Below, piece after piece: positions 5,582-5,626 of a stretch of 5,626 nucleotides of DNA. The notes beneath the pieces are model-generated. The model ran no database searches and was not told the DNA's origin. It saw only the letters and a list, made by a program, of their open reading frames with translations. Numbering within the stretch: position 1 is the first letter of the stretch; the number at the start of each line of letters is the position of its first letter. The position numbers and the translations under genes were made by a program. The stretch comes from an archaeon (GTDB taxonomy: Archaea > Asgardarchaeota > Heimdallarchaeia > Hodarchaeales > S146-22), in assembly GCA_024276395.1 (NCBI GenBank), contig JAJRXH010000058.1, forward strand, positions 1-5,626, written 5' to 3'.

Positions 5582-5626
5582 TTAATCCCGGACGAATGCA
5601 TCTTTAATTTCTGGCTTAATATCCTC
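5582..5626 (-). CDS. Partial CDS, last 14 codons of a possible convergent gene
   Basis: Read on the minus strand from the right edge, the frame gives EDIKPEIKDAFVRD and then TAA (5584-5582). The mix of charged and hydrophobic residues looks protein-like, and minus-strand T-tracts lie downstream. It would converge on the 348-residue gene with 26 bases between stops. With 14 codons, no family can be named, and another minus-strand frame is also open here, so chance is a real alternative. Confidence 0.3.
   Translation of the reverse strand, partial: EDIKPEIKDAFVRD

Overview
The window most resembles an accessory stretch of an archaeal genome, possibly an Asgard archaeon (Heimdallarchaeia or a related lineage). 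This rests on large surface proteins held by terminal membrane helices, dense N-X-S/T sequons, a DOMON plus fibronectin type III architecture, archaeal TATA-like boxes, GGTGA-type ribosome binding sites and moderate A+T content. No marker gene is present, so the lineage is an inference.

Layout. At the left edge, complement(1..81) is probably the 5' end of a divergent gene with a well-placed GGTGA ribosome binding site. A 16-base inverted repeat overlaps its start. Positions 163-337 hold nothing I recognise. From 338 to 1045 one forward frame is unusually poor in stops yet interrupted six times, so it may be a decayed gene. Positions 1046-1374 are AT-rich and carry a T-tract, a TATA-like box, a small hairpin and a strong ribosome binding site. 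The centrepiece is 1375-4119, a 914-residue surface protein: N-terminal membrane helix, DOMON domain, six fibronectin type III domains, threonine-rich stalk and C-terminal membrane helix. After a 389-base gap comes 4509-5555, a 348-residue protein anchored near both ends, with a sequon-rich ectodomain of unknown function. A 14-codon tail on the minus strand at the right edge may be the end of a convergent gene.

Both complete genes encode exported, probably glycosylated proteins with a short cytoplasmic tail, lie on the same strand and may act together at the cell surface. The gap and a TATA-like box before the second gene suggest it can be transcribed separately. The most testable idea is that the DOMON domain binds heme b or a sugar. 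Met145 and His244 sit where the axial heme ligands of cytochrome-type DOMON domains lie, which would make the protein an electron-carrying or ligand-sensing module held away from the membrane by the FN3 stalk.
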